Notes: a model not told the origin generated them from the sequence alone. Positions 26,540 through 36,281 are shown, counted from the first letter of the stretch. The stretch: DNA of 64,000 nucleotides from an uncultured Verrucomicrobiota bacterium (GCA_903831085.1 CAIKWE010000044.1:89138-153137); one strand, 5' to 3'. Numbers and translations are program-made.

Positions 26540-27052
26540 CTAGTAGTAAAGCACAAATTCGCCGCGACGGTTGGCGGCCCAGGCCGCTTCGTCATGTCCC
26601 GGGTTGGCGGGTTTTTCTTCACCGTAGCTCTTGGTCTGAATACGGTCGGCGCCGATGCCAAGACCGGCCAAATAGTCGCGGATAGCCTGTGCGCGGCGTT
26701 CGCCGAGCGCAAGGTTGTACTCGTTGCTTCCACGTTCATCGCAGTTGCCTTCGATGATGACGGCGACGGAGTTGTTCTGTTTGAGGTGCTGTGAAACGGT
26801 TTCGATTTTCGAGCGTTCACTTCCGTTCACCTGTGAGCTGTCATAATCGAAATAAACCGGGGCAAACATGCCGGGGTGTTCCGTGCCGCCCGTGAAACGG
26901 CTGCCCATAGCCAGCCCGCCGCCCATGCCGTCACCGTAAAGACCGCCCGAGCCGACGCCGGCCGGATTCTTCTTCATGCTTTTGCAACCGGTGAGAGAGG
27001 AGAGGGTCAGCAACACACAGATACCCGCAACGACAGAGATAATTTTTTTCAT
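26540..27052 (-). CDS. pal: Peptidoglycan-associated lipoprotein Pal
   Basis: Outer-membrane lipoprotein that holds peptidoglycan and receives the Tol system. I start at the ATG at 27052 because it gives a lipoprotein signal with lipobox LTGC (MKKIISVVAGICVLLTLSSLTGC). A short Gly-rich linker precedes the OmpA-like domain with YFDYDSSQVNGSERSKIE, GNCDERGSNEYNLALGERRAQAIRDYL and KSYGEEKP. Mature size fits Pal. It is downstream of tolB as usual. Confidence 0.95.
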   Translation of the reverse strand: MKKIISVVAGICVLLTLSSLTGCKSMKKNPAGVGSGGLYGDGMGGGLAMGSRFTGGTEHPGMFAPVYFDYDSSQVNGSERSKIETVSQHLKQNNSVAVIIEGNCDERGSNEYNLALGERRAQAIRDYLAGLGIGADRIQTKSYGEEKPANPGHDEAAWAANRRGEFVLYY

Positions 27053-27083
27053 GACGACGAAACCTCGCTTTTGACTTTTTCCA

Positions 27084-28277
27084 CTACGGCGAGCAAGCCG
27101 GCGCATACCAGCCTCCGCCACCACTGAGTAAAGCTACCGGACGGTCGCTGACTGTGTCAAGGAGGTAGAGGGACGATTGGTAGTTGGATGAGCGTGCCGC
27201 GACGATATGCCGCCCGTCCGGTGCCCAGGATGGATCTTCATAATCGGCGCCATCGCAGTTTAAATAGAATGTTTGGCCGTTGGACGGCTGGATGACGGCA
27301 ATCATGTACTGTCCGCCGTTCCGGCTGGCGCAGGCGATCAGGCCGTTGCGTCCCCAGTCGGGAGCGACATTTTCGGTTCCGCGGCTGCTGATGCGCCTCG
27401 GAGCGCCGCCGTCGCGAGAGATAATGTAAAGCTGGGGTCTGCCGACGCCGTTCTGGTCGGAGGCATACACAATCTGACTGCCGTCCGGCGACCAGGACGG
27501 GCTGGCTTCGGCGGCGCGGGGCGTTGCCGTCAGGCGGGTCAGTTTACCGCTACGCAGATTTTTAATGTAGAGCTCGGGATTGCCGTCTTTGGAGAGGATC
27601 AGCGCCAGATCTTTGCCGTCCGGCGAAATCGCCGCGCCGGTGTTCAGTCCGCCGTAGTTGGCCAGTATTTCCCATCGATTGCGGGTCAGATCAAGCCGGT
27701 AGAGGTCCGGGAAACCCCGCTTGAATGAGGTGTAAACAATGCTGTTGCCGTCCGGCCCCCAGTTAGGCCCCACCACAATTCCATTTTCACCGGTGAGTTG
27801 CCGGACACCGCCGCCGTCTGAATCGCATAGATAGAGCTCCTTCTTTCCGGTGCGGTTTCCGGTCAGCACGATGCGCATCGAGGCGATGCCCTTGTGTCCG
27901 GTGACGGCTTCGACGATGTCATCCGCCATCTGGTGGGCGATCGCGCGGGTCTGGCCGTTGTAGCTTTTGGAGAGCAGGACGGACTGATCGTTCAGCCGCA
28001 GAACCTGACAGCCGGCTTTCAGTTCACTGCCGGAGGGTGTGACGGTCCCATTCACACGGATCGCGCCGCCGGCGCGCACCGGGTCGAACCAGCCGGAGAG
28101 TCGCAGATCTTTTTCCAAGGTTTGGAAGAACATCTGCGAAGCGGAATCACCTGCCGTTTTGATACCGGAAAGATCAATGGCGATCTTGCTGTCGGCGGAC
28201 TTCACAACACGCACTTGAGCCGCAGCCCATGAAGCGGACAGCGCAATGCAAAGGATCGGAAGGAGAATTTTTTTCAT
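27084..28277 (-). CDS. tolB: Tol-Pal system beta-propeller protein TolB
   Basis: Periplasmic protein with an N-terminal TolB domain (VRVVKSADSKIAIDLSGIKTAGD) and a six-bladed PD40/WD-like propeller, recognisable by repeated W(S/A)PDG units (NWGPDGNSIVYTS, SWSPDGSQIVYAS, SWAPDGRHIVAAR). A signal peptide ends at SWAAAQ. At 397 aa it is slightly shorter than the proteobacterial protein. An exact palindrome copy at 28113 encodes FFQTLEKDL in the N-terminal domain. It lies between tolA and pal. Confidence 0.95.
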   Translation of the reverse strand: MKKILLPILCIALSASWAAAQVRVVKSADSKIAIDLSGIKTAGDSASQMFFQTLEKDLRLSGWFDPVRAGGAIRVNGTVTPSGSELKAGCQVLRLNDQSVLLSKSYNGQTRAIAHQMADDIVEAVTGHKGIASMRIVLTGNRTGKKELYLCDSDGGGVRQLTGENGIVVGPNWGPDGNSIVYTSFKRGFPDLYRLDLTRNRWEILANYGGLNTGAAISPDGKDLALILSKDGNPELYIKNLRSGKLTRLTATPRAAEASPSWSPDGSQIVYASDQNGVGRPQLYIISRDGGAPRRISSRGTENVAPDWGRNGLIACASRNGGQYMIAVIQPSNGQTFYLNCDGADYEDPSWAPDGRHIVAARSSNYQSSLYLLDTVSDRPVALLSGGGGWYAPACSP

Positions 28278-28321
28278 GATGCACTATGCTTAACGCAATG
28301 TTCCGAAGTTTGGAAGCCGAT

Positions 28322-29176
28322 TTAGTCGGAGAGTACAAACTCGATCTCGATTGTGCGGCTGGGCAGGTCGGGAGGCGGTACAGGCAGTTGGGTGGTGGCG
28401 TTCAGGGCATTTTGCACCGACTGGTCGAACTGTGCATTACCGGAGCGGCGGGAGAGGGATTTCGAGGAAACGGTTCCGTTACGTTCAATCTGGATGGTGG
28501 CGGTGGCGGCCAGACCGATTGGTGCGCCTCCGGGCTGCTGCCAGACGCTGTACATCTGTTGTTTAACGCTGTCGTAATATCCACCAAACGGGCTGTAAAC
28601 ACCGCCGCCCGAACCTGAACCGGAACCCGAGCTTGATCCTGATGCGGAGCCTGATCCGGCGGCCGAGCTGTTAAGAGCTGATTTTAGTCCGCTGAAGTCG
28701 AGTTGAGGACCTGGCTTCGGACCCGGCTTGGCGGCCACAGGTTTTCCGCCTTTTAATACGGCGGCTATTCTTTCCGCTTCTGTCCTTGTCTTCGGCGGAG
28801 CGTTGGTCTCGGCTTTTTTAGGCGGGGCATTAGTGACAGCTGCTTTTTTAGGCGGAGCGTTGGTCTTAACCGTCTCAGGTGGTTTATTGGTGGCGACCGG
28901 CTTGGGGATCAGTTTTTTTTCCGGCTTCGGCTCGGGTTTGGGTTCCGGTTTCGGTTTCGGTTTCTCAGATTTTATTTCTGGTGTTGGTTCAGGAACCGCT
29001 TCGGGTTCGGAGGCTGGTGCCGGGGCCGAGTCGTCTTGAAGACCAACGGATGCCACCAACTTAAAAGGTTTTTTACGGGTGAAACTATAGGTCGACAGAA
29101 CAAGGGTCAGCAGGATGATGATTCCATGTGCAATGGAAACCCGTCCAAATACTTTTTTTATCAAGGAATTTTTCAC
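28322..29176 (-). CDS. tolA: TolA/TonB-like energy-transducing protein
   Basis: Links the TolQR motor in the inner membrane with TolB/Pal. It has a cytoplasmic start, one membrane helix (SIAHGIIILLTLVLSTYSF), a long Pro/Lys/Glu-rich periplasmic spacer (EKPKPKPEPKPEPKPEKK; NAPPKKAAVTNAPPKKAE), a Gly/Ser-rich hinge, and a C-terminal TonB/TolA domain (VWQQPGGAPIGLAATATIQIERNGTVSS, ending PSRTIEIEFVLSD). Position between tolR and tolB supports TolA. Sequence alone would also allow TonB. Confidence 0.85.
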   Translation of the reverse strand: MKNSLIKKVFGRVSIAHGIIILLTLVLSTYSFTRKKPFKLVASVGLQDDSAPAPASEPEAVPEPTPEIKSEKPKPKPEPKPEPKPEKKLIPKPVATNKPPETVKTNAPPKKAAVTNAPPKKAETNAPPKTRTEAERIAAVLKGGKPVAAKPGPKPGPQLDFSGLKSALNSSAAGSGSASGSSSGSGSGSGGGVYSPFGGYYDSVKQQMYSVWQQPGGAPIGLAATATIQIERNGTVSSKSLSRRSGNAQFDQSVQNALNATTQLPVPPPDLPSRTIEIEFVLSD

Positions 29177-29192
29177 GGGTTTAATGCGGCGT

Positions 29193-29609
29193 TCATTCAG
29201 CCTGCGTCACCAGTCCCATGGCTTCGATCCTGGCGCTTTTCAAAACCTGGATAACTTCCACGACCTGGCCGTAATCAATTTTTTCGTCAGCCCGCACATA
29301 AACGGTGACCTTCGGGTCGGCCCTGCCGATATCTCCCATTTTTTCTCCCAGCCGCTGTATGGACATCGCCGTGCCGTCCAGCGTTAATCCGTTTTTCAGT
29401 GAGATTTCGATGGTGTGGTGCTTTTTGCTTAAATCCATCGCGCCAGCCTTGCCCTTCGGCAGGTCGACCGAGAGGCTTTGCTCGATGATGGGCATGGTGA
29501 TGATGAAAACGAACAGCAGAAGAACAACGATGTCCATCAGGGACGTGATGTTAATCTCGTTGCTTTCCCGGAGCGCGATCAGACTGGTTTTTCTTCTTCT
29601 TCTTCTCAC
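29193..29609 (-). CDS. tolR: TolR/ExbD-family biopolymer transport protein
   Basis: Stator component of the Tol motor. An Arg-rich cytoplasmic start (MRRRRRKTSLIALRES) leads to NEINITSLMDIVVLLLFVFIITMP, whose membrane Asp is the proton-path residue of ExbD/TolR. The periplasmic domain (VYVRADEKIDYGQVVEVIQVLKSARIEAMGLV) is typical. It is 138 aa. The gene sits 12 bp after tolQ and 16 bp before tolA. Confidence 0.93.
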   Translation of the reverse strand: MRRRRRKTSLIALRESNEINITSLMDIVVLLLFVFIITMPIIEQSLSVDLPKGKAGAMDLSKKHHTIEISLKNGLTLDGTAMSIQRLGEKMGDIGRADPKVTVYVRADEKIDYGQVVEVIQVLKSARIEAMGLVTQAE

Positions 29610-29621
29610 ACGCGACTCCTT

Positions 29622-30371
29622 TTATTTTGAATAATCCAGCATGAACTCCTGCTGAACACGTCCCGTGAATTCCTGCGCGAAGTTATCCATTTGCACCGAG
29701 AGATAGCGGATGCGGGTCGCCAGCAGGCTGTATCCGATTGTGGCGGGTAGCGCCACCAGCAGTCCGGCTACGGTGCACAGCAGCGCGCCCGAAATGCCGG
29801 GCGCCACGGCGGAAAGCGTGGCGGAACCGGCAGTCGCCATTCCGCTGAACGTTCCCATCACACCCCAGACGGTTCCCAGCAGGCCGAGGAACGGACCAAC
29901 ACTGACAGCGGTCCCCAGCAGACCCATCAGGCTTTCCAGTTCAAGCGCCTTGTCGGCCAGCGCACAATCCGCCGCATCGCGGATGACATCCATCTGGTGC
30001 GTATCGAGCCGCCGCTCTCCCTGAGGATAGACATTACCCAGAAGAATTTCGTCGCGGTCGGCACCGATCAGAATGAGTTGATCAATCAGCGCCTTGCATC
30101 CCGCCGTATAGATCGCATCAAGCGGGGTTTCAGGCATGTGCTGTTTTTTTACAAACAGATTGGTCGCGCGGGCCTGTTCGCGGAAATTTTTTACGAAACG
30201 GTTGCTCGCCAGCCGGGCGGCACGCAACTGGGCGAATTTTGTCAGCATCACGGTCCAGGCGCCAACCGAAATAAGCACCAGGATAAGCACAATCACTTTT
30301 CCGTTCAGCTCGCTTTGGCGGAACGCCAATCCGATATTGGCCGTCATCAGGGGGAACAGCAGTCCGTTCAT
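29622..30371 (-). CDS. tolQ: TolQ/ExbB-family motor protein
   Basis: Three-helix inner-membrane subunit of the Tol proton-driven motor. It shows an N-terminal helix (VIVLILVLISVGAWTVMLTKFAQL), a cytoplasmic loop, and the MotA/ExbB core GLLGTVWGVMGTFSGMATAGSATLSAVAPGISGALLCTVAGLLVALPATIGY. At 249 aa it is normal. It is the first gene of the tol-pal operon, divergent from the GHL10 gene. Confidence 0.93.
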   Translation of the reverse strand: MNGLLFPLMTANIGLAFRQSELNGKVIVLILVLISVGAWTVMLTKFAQLRAARLASNRFVKNFREQARATNLFVKKQHMPETPLDAIYTAGCKALIDQLILIGADRDEILLGNVYPQGERRLDTHQMDVIRDAADCALADKALELESLMGLLGTAVSVGPFLGLLGTVWGVMGTFSGMATAGSATLSAVAPGISGALLCTVAGLLVALPATIGYSLLATRIRYLSVQMDNFAQEFTGRVQQEFMLDYSK

Positions 30372-30421
30372 AATTTATGATCTCCGTTATTTTTCAAAGC
30401 CTGGGTGAAAACCGGCTGTAT

Positions 30422-30468
30422 TCTCCAGTGTTTGGAAAAACAGTACAGTTTTTTTTCCAAACATCGTA
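30422..30468. repeat. Two palindrome copies in the tolQ/GHL10 divergent region
   Basis: TCTCCAGTGTTTGGAA (30422-30437) and TTTTCCAAACATCG (30455-30468) face each other across 17 bp, so CCA-TGTTTGGAAAA can pair with TTTTCCAAACA. They fill much of the 107-bp region that must hold both promoters. Confidence 0.6.
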
Positions 30469-30478
30469 AAAATCAACT

Positions 30479-31651
30479 ATGCTCCGCCGAATGAAAAAAA
30501 GATCAACGATCCTCTTTGCCCTTCTTCCGCTTCTGATTTCGCTGCTTTTAACCGGCACCTCGCAAGTGAGCACGCCAGAAGTGCGCGCCATCTGGGTGAC
30601 CCGTTTTGACTACCAAAAACCAGCTGATGTGGAGGCCATCGTTGCCAACTGCGCCCGGTTCGGATTTACGGACATCTTCTTTCAGATTCGCGGCAACGGC
30701 ACCGTGTCGTATCCCAGTCAGGTCGAACCGTGGGCTTTTGAACTGACGGGCACAGACCCTTCCTCAACCGGACGAAATCCAGGCTGGGATCCGTTGAAAG
30801 TCGCGGCGGACAGCGCCAAAAAGAGGGGCATCCGGCTGCATGCCTATATGAATGTACTGCCCGGCTGGCGGGGTGTTAAAGACCCGCCGCGCTCTGCGGG
30901 CCAGAACTGGACCGCGCACCCGGATTGGTTCATGGTTGATTCTCTCGGCCAGCGCATGCGCCCGACCAGCGGCTGGTATTCTTTTCTGAATCCGGCACTG
31001 CCGGACGTTCAGCAGCATTTGAAGCAACTGGCCGCCGAACTGGCCCGCTATGATATCGCAGGGCTTCATTTGGACTACATCCGCTTTCCTTACGATTACA
31101 AAGACGTGGCGCCTCAGCTTTATCCAAAGGCTTCGGCGGCGGAGATCAGCCGGAGGTCGGACTTCTCCTATGACCGGTTTTCAATGGAACAGGTCCGCCA
31201 GCGTTACAGCGGCAACTGGGGCGCATTTCGCCGCGCCGCGGTTTCGCAGGTTGTTGCGGAGTTGAACCAGACCTTCAAGGCGCAGCGCGGCCCTCAGTGT
31301 ATAATTTCTTCCAGTGTGCTGGCCGATTTCGACAAGGGGTACGGCACGGCGTTTCAGGACAGCCGCCGCTGGGCCAAAGATCAGATGGTCGATTGGCTGG
31401 TGCCTATGAATTATAACCCGAAGCTTTTTGATGAACAGCTCAGCAAAATGCGCAAATCGCTGGGCCGCCGCGCGACCGCCGCACAGCTGGTGGTGGGAAT
31501 TGACTGTAAAGCCTCTCCGGCTGAAATCCGCCGACAGATTGATGCGGTGCGCAAGGCGGGCTGCCACGGCTATGCTTTGTTTGCCTATTCCTACCTTTTT
31601 GAAAACCATCGTCCGACAGCGAAAGGACTGGCGCTGGCCGGTATCCGATAA
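30479..31651 (+). CDS. Secreted GHL10-type glycoside hydrolase-like protein
   Basis: Belongs to the glycosyl hydrolase-like 10 family (PF02638, YngK type), TIM-barrel proteins whose substrates are mostly unknown. Landmarks are RAIWVTRFDYQKPADVEAIV, FTDIFFQIRGNGTVSYPS, HAYMNVLPGWRG, GWYSFLNPALPDVQQHL and GLHLDYIRFPYDYKD, where LDYIRFP is the family's most conserved segment. A signal peptide (MKKRSTILFALLPLLISLLLTG) precedes it. No clear ribosome-binding site separates the ATG at 30479 from the one at 30491; both leave the signal peptide intact. A strong terminator follows the stop codon. Confidence 0.85.
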   Translation: MLRRMKKRSTILFALLPLLISLLLTGTSQVSTPEVRAIWVTRFDYQKPADVEAIVANCARFGFTDIFFQIRGNGTVSYPSQVEPWAFELTGTDPSSTGRNPGWDPLKVAADSAKKRGIRLHAYMNVLPGWRGVKDPPRSAGQNWTAHPDWFMVDSLGQRMRPTSGWYSFLNPALPDVQQHLKQLAAELARYDIAGLHLDYIRFPYDYKDVAPQLYPKASAAEISRRSDFSYDRFSMEQVRQRYSGNWGAFRRAAVSQVVAELNQTFKAQRGPQCIISSSVLADFDKGYGTAFQDSRRWAKDQMVDWLVPMNYNPKLFDEQLSKMRKSLGRRATAAQLVVGIDCKASPAEIRRQIDAVRKAGCHGYALFAYSYLFENHRPTAKGLALAGIR

Positions 31652-31652
31652 A

Positions 31653-31680
31653 AAAACGCCTCCTGTTCAGGAGGCGTTTT
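31653..31680. terminator. Bidirectional Rho-independent terminator
   Basis: AAAACGCCTCCTG-TT-CAGGAGGCGTTTT is a perfect 13-bp stem that starts two bases after the GHL10 stop. The A and T ends let it serve this gene and the convergent TPR membrane gene. Confidence 0.9.
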
Positions 31681-31701
31681 GAATCCGGCATGATTCGGAG
31701 A

Positions 31702-33699
31702 TTATTTCTTAAGCTCGGCCGGCAGATCCATTGTTGATTCGGGCTTCTGCGCAGGTTTTTTGGCCGGTTTTTTCTGTTCCTGAGTGACAGCCTGTTCCTC
31801 AACCGTTGCCTTTTCCGCCTTATGGAACTTGTTGAGCTGGTCGATGGCGGCGCTCGCTTTGGCTTCATCGCCTTTCAGGCGGTAGGCTTGGAACAGGCCC
31901 ATCCAGACACGGCCGTTGCGCGGAGTGATTTCAGCCGCCTTTTCCATGTACTCAATGCCTTTGGATATCTGTTTTTGCATAATCAAACTCTGTCCAAGAC
32001 CAAGCCATGCGCCAGCCGTGTCCGGGCTGTTCTTGACGATGATGCTGTAAACGGCTTCCGCTTCCTGCGGACGATTAAGAGCAAGATAGATGCCGCCTGC
32101 GCCAAGCAACCGTGATGAATTGCCGGCTTTGAAAAATCCCTTGCTCTGTTCAAGGCAGTCGCGACGGGCCTTTTCGAGAACCGTCATGCCGTACTTCTGA
32201 ATAGCGGGGTCGTTAATGAGTGTCGCGTATTCCGGCAGGTCAGCCACCATAATGATGGTTGATCCATCGAAATAGACCAGCTTCCAAGCCTTGGAAGCAA
32301 GCAGTCGATTTGCCAATGCGCCGGCATCCGGCCAGCATCCGTTCAGGACGACTGCCTGAGGGCCCCAGTCCGAGCGTATTTTATTCCATGCGCCCGGCTG
32401 ACCGAGCAGGGCGCGGTTCAGGGTCTGGTAGAATTCGGTCCCGTAGAACGATGCGCGAGTGTCGCAGAAAATTTTGTTCGAAGGATTCTGCAGGGCAATG
32501 TAACCGCCGTCGTGGGCGATATTGATGATTTTTTTCGGGAAGTCGGCGCGGGACAGGATTCCAGCGGCGGCAACCGGGAAGGAGTCTTCTTCAACACCCA
32601 ATCCGAAATGCGAGGCGCTGCCGATGCGGGTGTAGGCGCGGTTGGTGACCAGCGAGATCGTCGAGATGATCATCAAACCCAGCGCAATAGCCACAATCAG
32701 ATCATGCTGTTTGGAAGCAGCGTCCGTGGAGCGAGTCAGGTATCCGCTGATGGCGTTGAAGCTCAGAATCATAAAGGGGAAGGCGAGAAAGGCGAACAGG
32801 TGCAGTGTGCCGATGGAGCGCACGGTGAGAAACGCGCCGACCAGCGCCAGCGTGGTGAGCATGGCCGGGAGCCGTTTCTGCAGAGTGATCAGTCCCCCGG
32901 CGCCGAGGATCAGCGTGAAGACGGTCAGGCTGCTAATGATGCCTTGCGGGAAGCTACTGCTGAAGAGCGATATCCACTCCAGATTTTCCGTGCCGGTCAG
33001 CAGAACCCAGTTAGCAAAAATATGTCGGTGCAGGTTGACGAAGTTCGGATTAATCAATGTCACAAGCAGTGCGACGGCGGAGAGTCCGAGCAGTTTAGTG
33101 GTCAGCGGAGTTGCCATCGAGCGCGAGGTCTTCCGGGTTTCCTGCCAGTTTTCGATGGCGAAGAAAAGGATCAGCGCCGGACCAAAAAGGAACGACGGGT
33201 GTATATTGGTCCAGAGCACCTGCAGAACCAGCAGCAGAACCGCCAGTAGATTGAAATTTTTGACGCGGTAAAGCAGCGTCAGGAAGGTCGCGGTGAAAAG
33301 CATGAAGAAGGCACTCGGGTCAGGATTAAATACCGGGAGCATCAGCCGTGCGCAGAGCAGCAGCGCCAGCCCCTGACTTAGCGGGCCGCCCCACTTTTTG
33401 CCGAAATTGAACATCATGAAGAATGCCGCCAGCACAACCAGAACGTGAACCAGCGTGACGAGTCCGGCGCCGCCCAGCGACCAGAGAAGATAGACCAGGC
33501 TGTTATAGAGCGGATTCATGTTGACCCACGGCTTGCCGGCCATGGTGTAGGAGATCGTATCAGCTTTGACGCTGTGTGCCTGTCCCAGCGCGATATGCGT
33601 GAAGATGTCAGGACTGCTGATCGTGCGTATGCCGGTGAGGGCAAGAAGGACGAATCCGAAGATAACCAGAGCAAGGCCGAGCGATTTTTTGTTACTCAT
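31702..33699 (-). CDS. Polytopic membrane protein with C-terminal TPR domain
   Basis: The N-terminal 390 residues or so hold about ten membrane helices. The first periplasmic loop reads SPDIFTHIALGQAHSVKADTISYTMAGKPWVNMNPLY, resembling a widespread family of membrane proteins with a D-x-x-HxxxG...DxxSYTxxGxPW motif, distantly like PMT/GT39-type glycosyltransferases. A soluble middle domain follows (FCDTRASFYGTEFYQ), then at least three TPRs (GAWLGLGQSLIMQKQISKGIEYMEKAAEITPRN), and a Lys/Pro-rich tail. I start at the ATG at 33699, just before the first helix (MSNKKSLGLALVIFGFV). An exact palindrome copy at 32282 encodes SKAWK. A role in envelope polysaccharide or protein modification is possible but unproven. 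Confidence 0.7.
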   Translation of the reverse strand: MSNKKSLGLALVIFGFVLLALTGIRTISSPDIFTHIALGQAHSVKADTISYTMAGKPWVNMNPLYNSLVYLLWSLGGAGLVTLVHVLVVLAAFFMMFNFGKKWGGPLSQGLALLLCARLMLPVFNPDPSAFFMLFTATFLTLLYRVKNFNLLAVLLLVLQVLWTNIHPSFLFGPALILFFAIENWQETRKTSRSMATPLTTKLLGLSAVALLVTLINPNFVNLHRHIFANWVLLTGTENLEWISLFSSSFPQGIISSLTVFTLILGAGGLITLQKRLPAMLTTLALVGAFLTVRSIGTLHLFAFLAFPFMILSFNAISGYLTRSTDAASKQHDLIVAIALGLMIISTISLVTNRAYTRIGSASHFGLGVEEDSFPVAAAGILSRADFPKKIINIAHDGGYIALQNPSNKIFCDTRASFYGTEFYQTLNRALLGQPGAWNKIRSDWGPQAVVLNGCWPDAGALANRLLASKAWKLVYFDGSTIIMVADLPEYATLINDPAIQKYGMTVLEKARRDCLEQSKGFFKAGNSSRLLGAGGIYLALNRPQEAEAVYSIIVKNSPDTAGAWLGLGQSLIMQKQISKGIEYMEKAAEITPRNGRVWMGLFQAYRLKGDEAKASAAIDQLNKFHKAEKATVEEQAVTQEQKKPAKKPAQKPESTMDLPAELKK

Positions 33700-33791
33700 A
33701 GAAAAAAACTCCCTGTTTGAAACAATGGCTGGGATTTTAGTGGCCCAAGCATTTTTTACAAGCAGGAATCCCTGCAAACCCCGTTTGATGT

Positions 33792-36281
33792 TTAAAAAAG
33801 ATCCATTTGCGAATCATCAGCTTTTTTACGCCGCGAACGGTGCTGGGCGATTTTCGGTGCGCCCTCGGCTTCGAATTCACCTTCTTCAAGGTTGTGCAGA
33901 ATTTCCGTGGCCCGTTCGAGGACAGAGGCAGGCAGCCCGGCCAGCCGCGCGACGTGAATTCCGTAGCTCTTGTCGGCCGCGCCGGGAACAATCTTGCGCA
34001 GAAACGTAATCCGGTCTCCATGCTCCTTCACCAGCACATTGGCGTTCTGCACGCCCGGCATCGTCAGACTCAAGTCAGTCAGCTCATGATAATGCGTCGC
34101 AAACAGCGTCTTGGCCCGCACGGCCGGATTGGTGCAGAGAAACTCCGCGACGGACCACGCAATACTGATCCCGTCGAAGGTGCTGGTTCCGCGCCCGATC
34201 TCATCGAGCACGATCAGACTCTTCGGCGTCGCGTTATTCAGAATATTCGCCGTCTCCTGCATCTCTACCATAAATGTGCTGCGTCCGCGCGCCAGATCAT
34301 CGCTGGCGCCGACGCGTGTGAAAACACGATCCACCAGTCCGATCTTCGCTTCGCTCGCCGGAACAAACGAGCCGACGTGCGCCATAATTGTGATCAGCGC
34401 CACTTGCCGGATATACGTTGATTTACCCGCCATGTTCGGGCCGGTAATCACGATCAGCTGATGATCGGAACAGTTGAGCGTTGTGTCATTCGGCACAAAT
34501 CGTTCGGCGTCCGGCATCTGCTCGACCACCGCATGGCGACCGTCACGAATAATCAGTTCGTCGCCGTCGCTCATCGCGGGACGCACATAGCGGCGCGTCA
34601 GCGCGTTTTCAGCGAACGCCGCCAGCACGTCGGCTTCGGCGACGGCGCGCGCGTTGCGCTGAATTTCATCAATGTGTTTCACCACCTCATCGCGGATCTG
34701 CGCGAATAATTCAAATTCGAGCGCGACGGCCCGTTCCTGCGCTCCGAGAATTTTATTTTCGTATTCTTTCAGCTCCGGCGTGATGAACCGCTCGGCGTTC
34801 GTCATCGTCTGCTTGCGGGTATAGGTTTCCGGCACCATCGCAAGATTGCTGTTGGTGATCTCAATAAAATATCCGAACACCTGATTGAAGCGCACCTTGA
34901 GCGACTTGATGCCGGTGCGTTCCTGTTCCGATGCTTGGAATTCCGCCAGCCACTGCTTGCCTTTACCGGCCGCGTCGCGCAACTCGTCCAGCTCCGCCGA
35001 AAAGCCGCGCCGGATCATGCCGCCTTCTTTAGTCGAAACGGCGGGTTCGTCGTCGATCGCCTCATCGATCATTCTTCCAATGCTCGGAAGTTCGGTCAGC
35101 GATTTTTCCAAGGCCTGTAAATTTTTATTTTCCGACAGCAGTTTTTTTAGCTTCGGCAGTTGATCAAGCGATTCGCCGACGGCGCGCAGGTCGCGGGCAT
35201 TGCCGCCGCCCGAGCCGAGCCGCGACATCATCCGCTCAAGGTCGCGCATTTCGCCGAGCAGTTCGCGTGTCTGCGCCAGGAGAGTTCGGTTTCCTGTGAA
35301 AGCCTGCACGGCGTCGAGCCGCGCGTTAATAGAGGAGAGGTCGCTCAGCGGACGGACAATCCAGTCGCGGAGCATCCGCGCGCCCATCGCCGTCTTTGTC
35401 GTGTCCAGCACCGAAAGAAGCGTCGACTTCGGGCCCTGCCGCGCCGGATTGAGCGGCGCGACCAGTTCAAGATTCATCACCGTCGTTTCGTCGAGCAGCA
35501 GATAGTCGTCCGGATTTTTTACCTGAATGCGGCGGACGTGCGCGAGATTGCGGCGCAGTCCGGTGTTTACATAATAAAGCACCGCGCCCGCCGCGCGCAG
35601 ACCGAGCGGCGAATTTTCGCAGCCGAACCCTTTCAGCGAATGCACTTTGAAATGGCGCAGCAGAACGTCTTCGGCGCTGGCGGACTCAAACGTCCAGTCT
35701 TCACAAACGGTTTTGAGCGTGTTTCCAAGGATTGGAAGAACCGCGTCGTCCTCCGCCGCGGCCTCGGCGATGATGCATTCCTGCGGCGCGTAGCGCGCCA
35801 GATTGCCGGAAAGCGATTCCGCGCTGTTCGACTCTTCAATCCAGAACGCGCCGGTCGAGAGATCGAGCATCGCGAGGCCGAAACGGTCGCCGTCGCGGAC
35901 GAGGCCTGCCAGATAATTGTTCTTTGTGCGGTCGAGCGCGGTTTCGTCGAGAATGGTTCCGGGCGTCACCACGCGGGTGATTTCGCGCTTCACAATTCCT
36001 TTGGCGGCGGCGGGATCTTCAACCTGCTCGCAGATGGCGACTTTTTTGCCCGCCGCAATCAGCTGGGCGAGATAGCCTTCGGCCGCGTGATAAGGCACGC
36101 CGCACATCGGCACGTCGTGGCGTTTGGTCAGCGTAATGTCGAGAATTCGCGCCGCTTCTTTGGCGTCCTCCATAAACATTTCGTAAAAATCGCCGAGGCG
36201 GAAGAAGAGCAGGGTGTTTTCGGGCAGTTCGCGGCGAATGCGCCGGTACTGATCCATCATCGGTGTGCTCTTGTCTGCCAT
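33792..36281 (-). CDS. mutS: DNA mismatch repair protein MutS
   Basis: Recognises mismatches as a dimer. Domain I has the mismatch-reading motif LFFRLGDFYEMF. The connector, lever and clamp domains are present, and the ATPase has Walker A GPNMAGKSTYIRQ, DDLARGRSTFMVEM and Walker B SLIVLDEIGRGTSTFDG. The C terminus ends in QMDLF, a sliding-clamp (DnaN) binding motif. I start at the ATG at 36281 (MADKSTPMMDQYRRIR), giving 829 aa. Four palindrome copies (34926, 35075, 35106, 35723) lie in the lever/clamp and connector regions and encode EFQASEQ, LPSIGRM, NLQALEKSL and LPILGNTL. Confidence 0.97.
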   Translation of the reverse strand: MADKSTPMMDQYRRIRRELPENTLLFFRLGDFYEMFMEDAKEAARILDITLTKRHDVPMCGVPYHAAEGYLAQLIAAGKKVAICEQVEDPAAAKGIVKREITRVVTPGTILDETALDRTKNNYLAGLVRDGDRFGLAMLDLSTGAFWIEESNSAESLSGNLARYAPQECIIAEAAAEDDAVLPILGNTLKTVCEDWTFESASAEDVLLRHFKVHSLKGFGCENSPLGLRAAGAVLYYVNTGLRRNLAHVRRIQVKNPDDYLLLDETTVMNLELVAPLNPARQGPKSTLLSVLDTTKTAMGARMLRDWIVRPLSDLSSINARLDAVQAFTGNRTLLAQTRELLGEMRDLERMMSRLGSGGGNARDLRAVGESLDQLPKLKKLLSENKNLQALEKSLTELPSIGRMIDEAIDDEPAVSTKEGGMIRRGFSAELDELRDAAGKGKQWLAEFQASEQERTGIKSLKVRFNQVFGYFIEITNSNLAMVPETYTRKQTMTNAERFITPELKEYENKILGAQERAVALEFELFAQIRDEVVKHIDEIQRNARAVAEADVLAAFAENALTRRYVRPAMSDGDELIIRDGRHAVVEQMPDAERFVPNDTTLNCSDHQLIVITGPNMAGKSTYIRQVALITIMAHVGSFVPASEAKIGLVDRVFTRVGASDDLARGRSTFMVEMQETANILNNATPKSLIVLDEIGRGTSTFDGISIAWSVAEFLCTNPAVRAKTLFATHYHELTDLSLTMPGVQNANVLVKEHGDRITFLRKIVPGAADKSYGIHVARLAGLPASVLERATEILHNLEEGEFEAEGAPKIAQHRSRRKKADDSQMDLF